Positions 49,057-49,487 of a DNA stretch of 49,487 bases are shown piece by piece (the first letter of the stretch is position 1; each line of letters begins with the position of its first letter). The DNA is from Pseudomonas citronellolis. GTDB lineage: Bacteria; Pseudomonadota; Gammaproteobacteria; Pseudomonadales; Pseudomonadaceae. Made by a program: the position numbers and the translations under genes. The notes under the pieces are model-generated. The model worked only from the letters and a program-made list of their open reading frames with translations, ran no database searches and had not been told where the DNA came from. The DNA is taken from the NCBI RefSeq assembly GCF_029335315.1, contig NZ_JARJLT010000149.1, positions 1 to 49,487 of the forward strand, written 5' to 3'.

Positions 49057-49487
49057 TCAGCGGATGCCCAGCGCGCGGTCCAGCGACCAGGCGCCGCCGC
49101 CACGGGCCACCAGCAGCAGAAGCAGGCCGGCCCAGGACAGGTGCGTCGGCCAGGCGTCGGGATAGACGAAGACTTCGATCACCGTGGTCATGCCCAGCAG
49201 CGCCAGGGCCGAGAGGCGCGTGCCCAGGCCCAGCACCAGGAGGATCGGGAACAGGTGCTCGGCGTAGGTCGCCAGGTGCGCCGCGATGTACGGCGGCACC
49301 AGCGGCAGTACGTATTCGGTGCGGAACAGCTCGTAGGTGCTCGGTGTGATGCTGAGGATGCCCTCGACCTTGGTGCGCCCGGAAAGGAAGAAGATCGAGG
49401 CGATGCCCAGGCGCGCCACCAGGCTCAGGAAGGAATCGCCGAGCAGCCGCTGCAGGCCGTCGGCCAAGTGGTTCCAGCGCTGGCGCA
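49057..49487 (-). CDS. DoxX-family membrane protein (5' end outside the window)
   Basis: At least 136 residues with four membrane helices. [20 protein letters not shown] is the DoxX start, followed by [20 protein letters not shown] and the paired C-terminal helices around [17 protein letters not shown]. The frame has no stop to the right edge, so the true start may lie beyond base 49487; TTG 49467 is the only start visible inside. DoxX proteins take part in redox and membrane stress complexes, and the partner here is unknown. Confidence 0.85.
   Translation of the reverse strand, partial: RQRWNHLADGLQRLLGDSFLSLVARLGIASIFFLSGRTKVEGILSITPSTYELFRTEYVLPLVPPYIAAHLATYAEHLFPILLVLGLGTRLSALALLGMTTVIEVFVYPDAWPTHLSWAGLLLLLVARGGGAWSLDRALGIR

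Overview
The window is high-GC gammaproteobacterial DNA that I read as a Pseudomonas chromosome, probably close to P. aeruginosa, P. citronellolis or P. nitroreducens. The reasons are strongly G/C-ending codons, a SpuA-type amidotransferase and a SpuD/PotF-type polyamine-binding protein near a membrane GGDEF protein, and a Pf-like filamentous prophage. The species is inference.

Layout. (1) 1-4911: minus-strand housekeeping genes: a glutamine amidotransferase of polyamine catabolism, a membrane diguanylate cyclase, a polyamine-binding protein and a ClpP-fold periplasmic protein that seems to lack its catalytic serine. (2) 4912-4985 is an intact tRNA-Gly(CCC) whose 3' end is the attachment site of an inovirus prophage (4959-15789, bounded by a 32-base direct repeat). 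The prophage runs on the minus strand as excisionase-like protein, small membrane proteins, ssDNA-binding protein, two minor coats, major coat, TspB-like attachment protein, gpVI, Zot (gpI), secretin (gpIV), replication initiator and tyrosine integrase. A divergent repressor and a small membrane protein lie on the plus strand. (3) 15790-17736: a lone glycosyltransferase and a cold-shock protein with a long leader. (4) 18090-46531: a large exopolysaccharide locus that does not match Psl, Pel or alginate in gene content. (5) 46624-49487: a molbindin, a TetR regulator with its palindromic operator, a MASE2 protein with a degenerate GGDEF motif, and a truncated DoxX gene.

The exopolysaccharide locus looks like a complete Wzy-dependent machine. 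It has a polyprenyl-phosphate hexose-1-P transferase (priming), about nine glycosyltransferases, two hexapeptide acyltransferases and a FemAB/GNAT-type acyltransferase (decoration), Wzx flippase, Wzy polymerase, a Wzz/EpsF co-polymerase with a separate BY-kinase, a short Wza-type export protein, an EpsL-like outer-membrane barrel, GalE, and a periplasmic clan GH-A glycoside hydrolase. Three parts are unusual. A 1183-residue protein fuses a VirK/YbjX (DUF535) domain to two glycosyltransferase modules. A GMC oxidoreductase is coupled to a 64-residue Tat-signal mini-subunit. A 58-residue protein at the head of the locus ends in a PEP-CTERM-like sorting signal, with no exosortase in the window.

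The locus also holds two diverged copies of one divergent promoter cassette (about 26541-26700 and 30337-30500), each serving a minus-strand and a plus-strand gene. The second copy carries a relic of the wzx 5' end that now forms a 50-codon leader ORF overlapping the Tat mini-subunit by ATGA. I consider this duplicated cassette and the VirK-glycosyltransferase fusion the most novel items.
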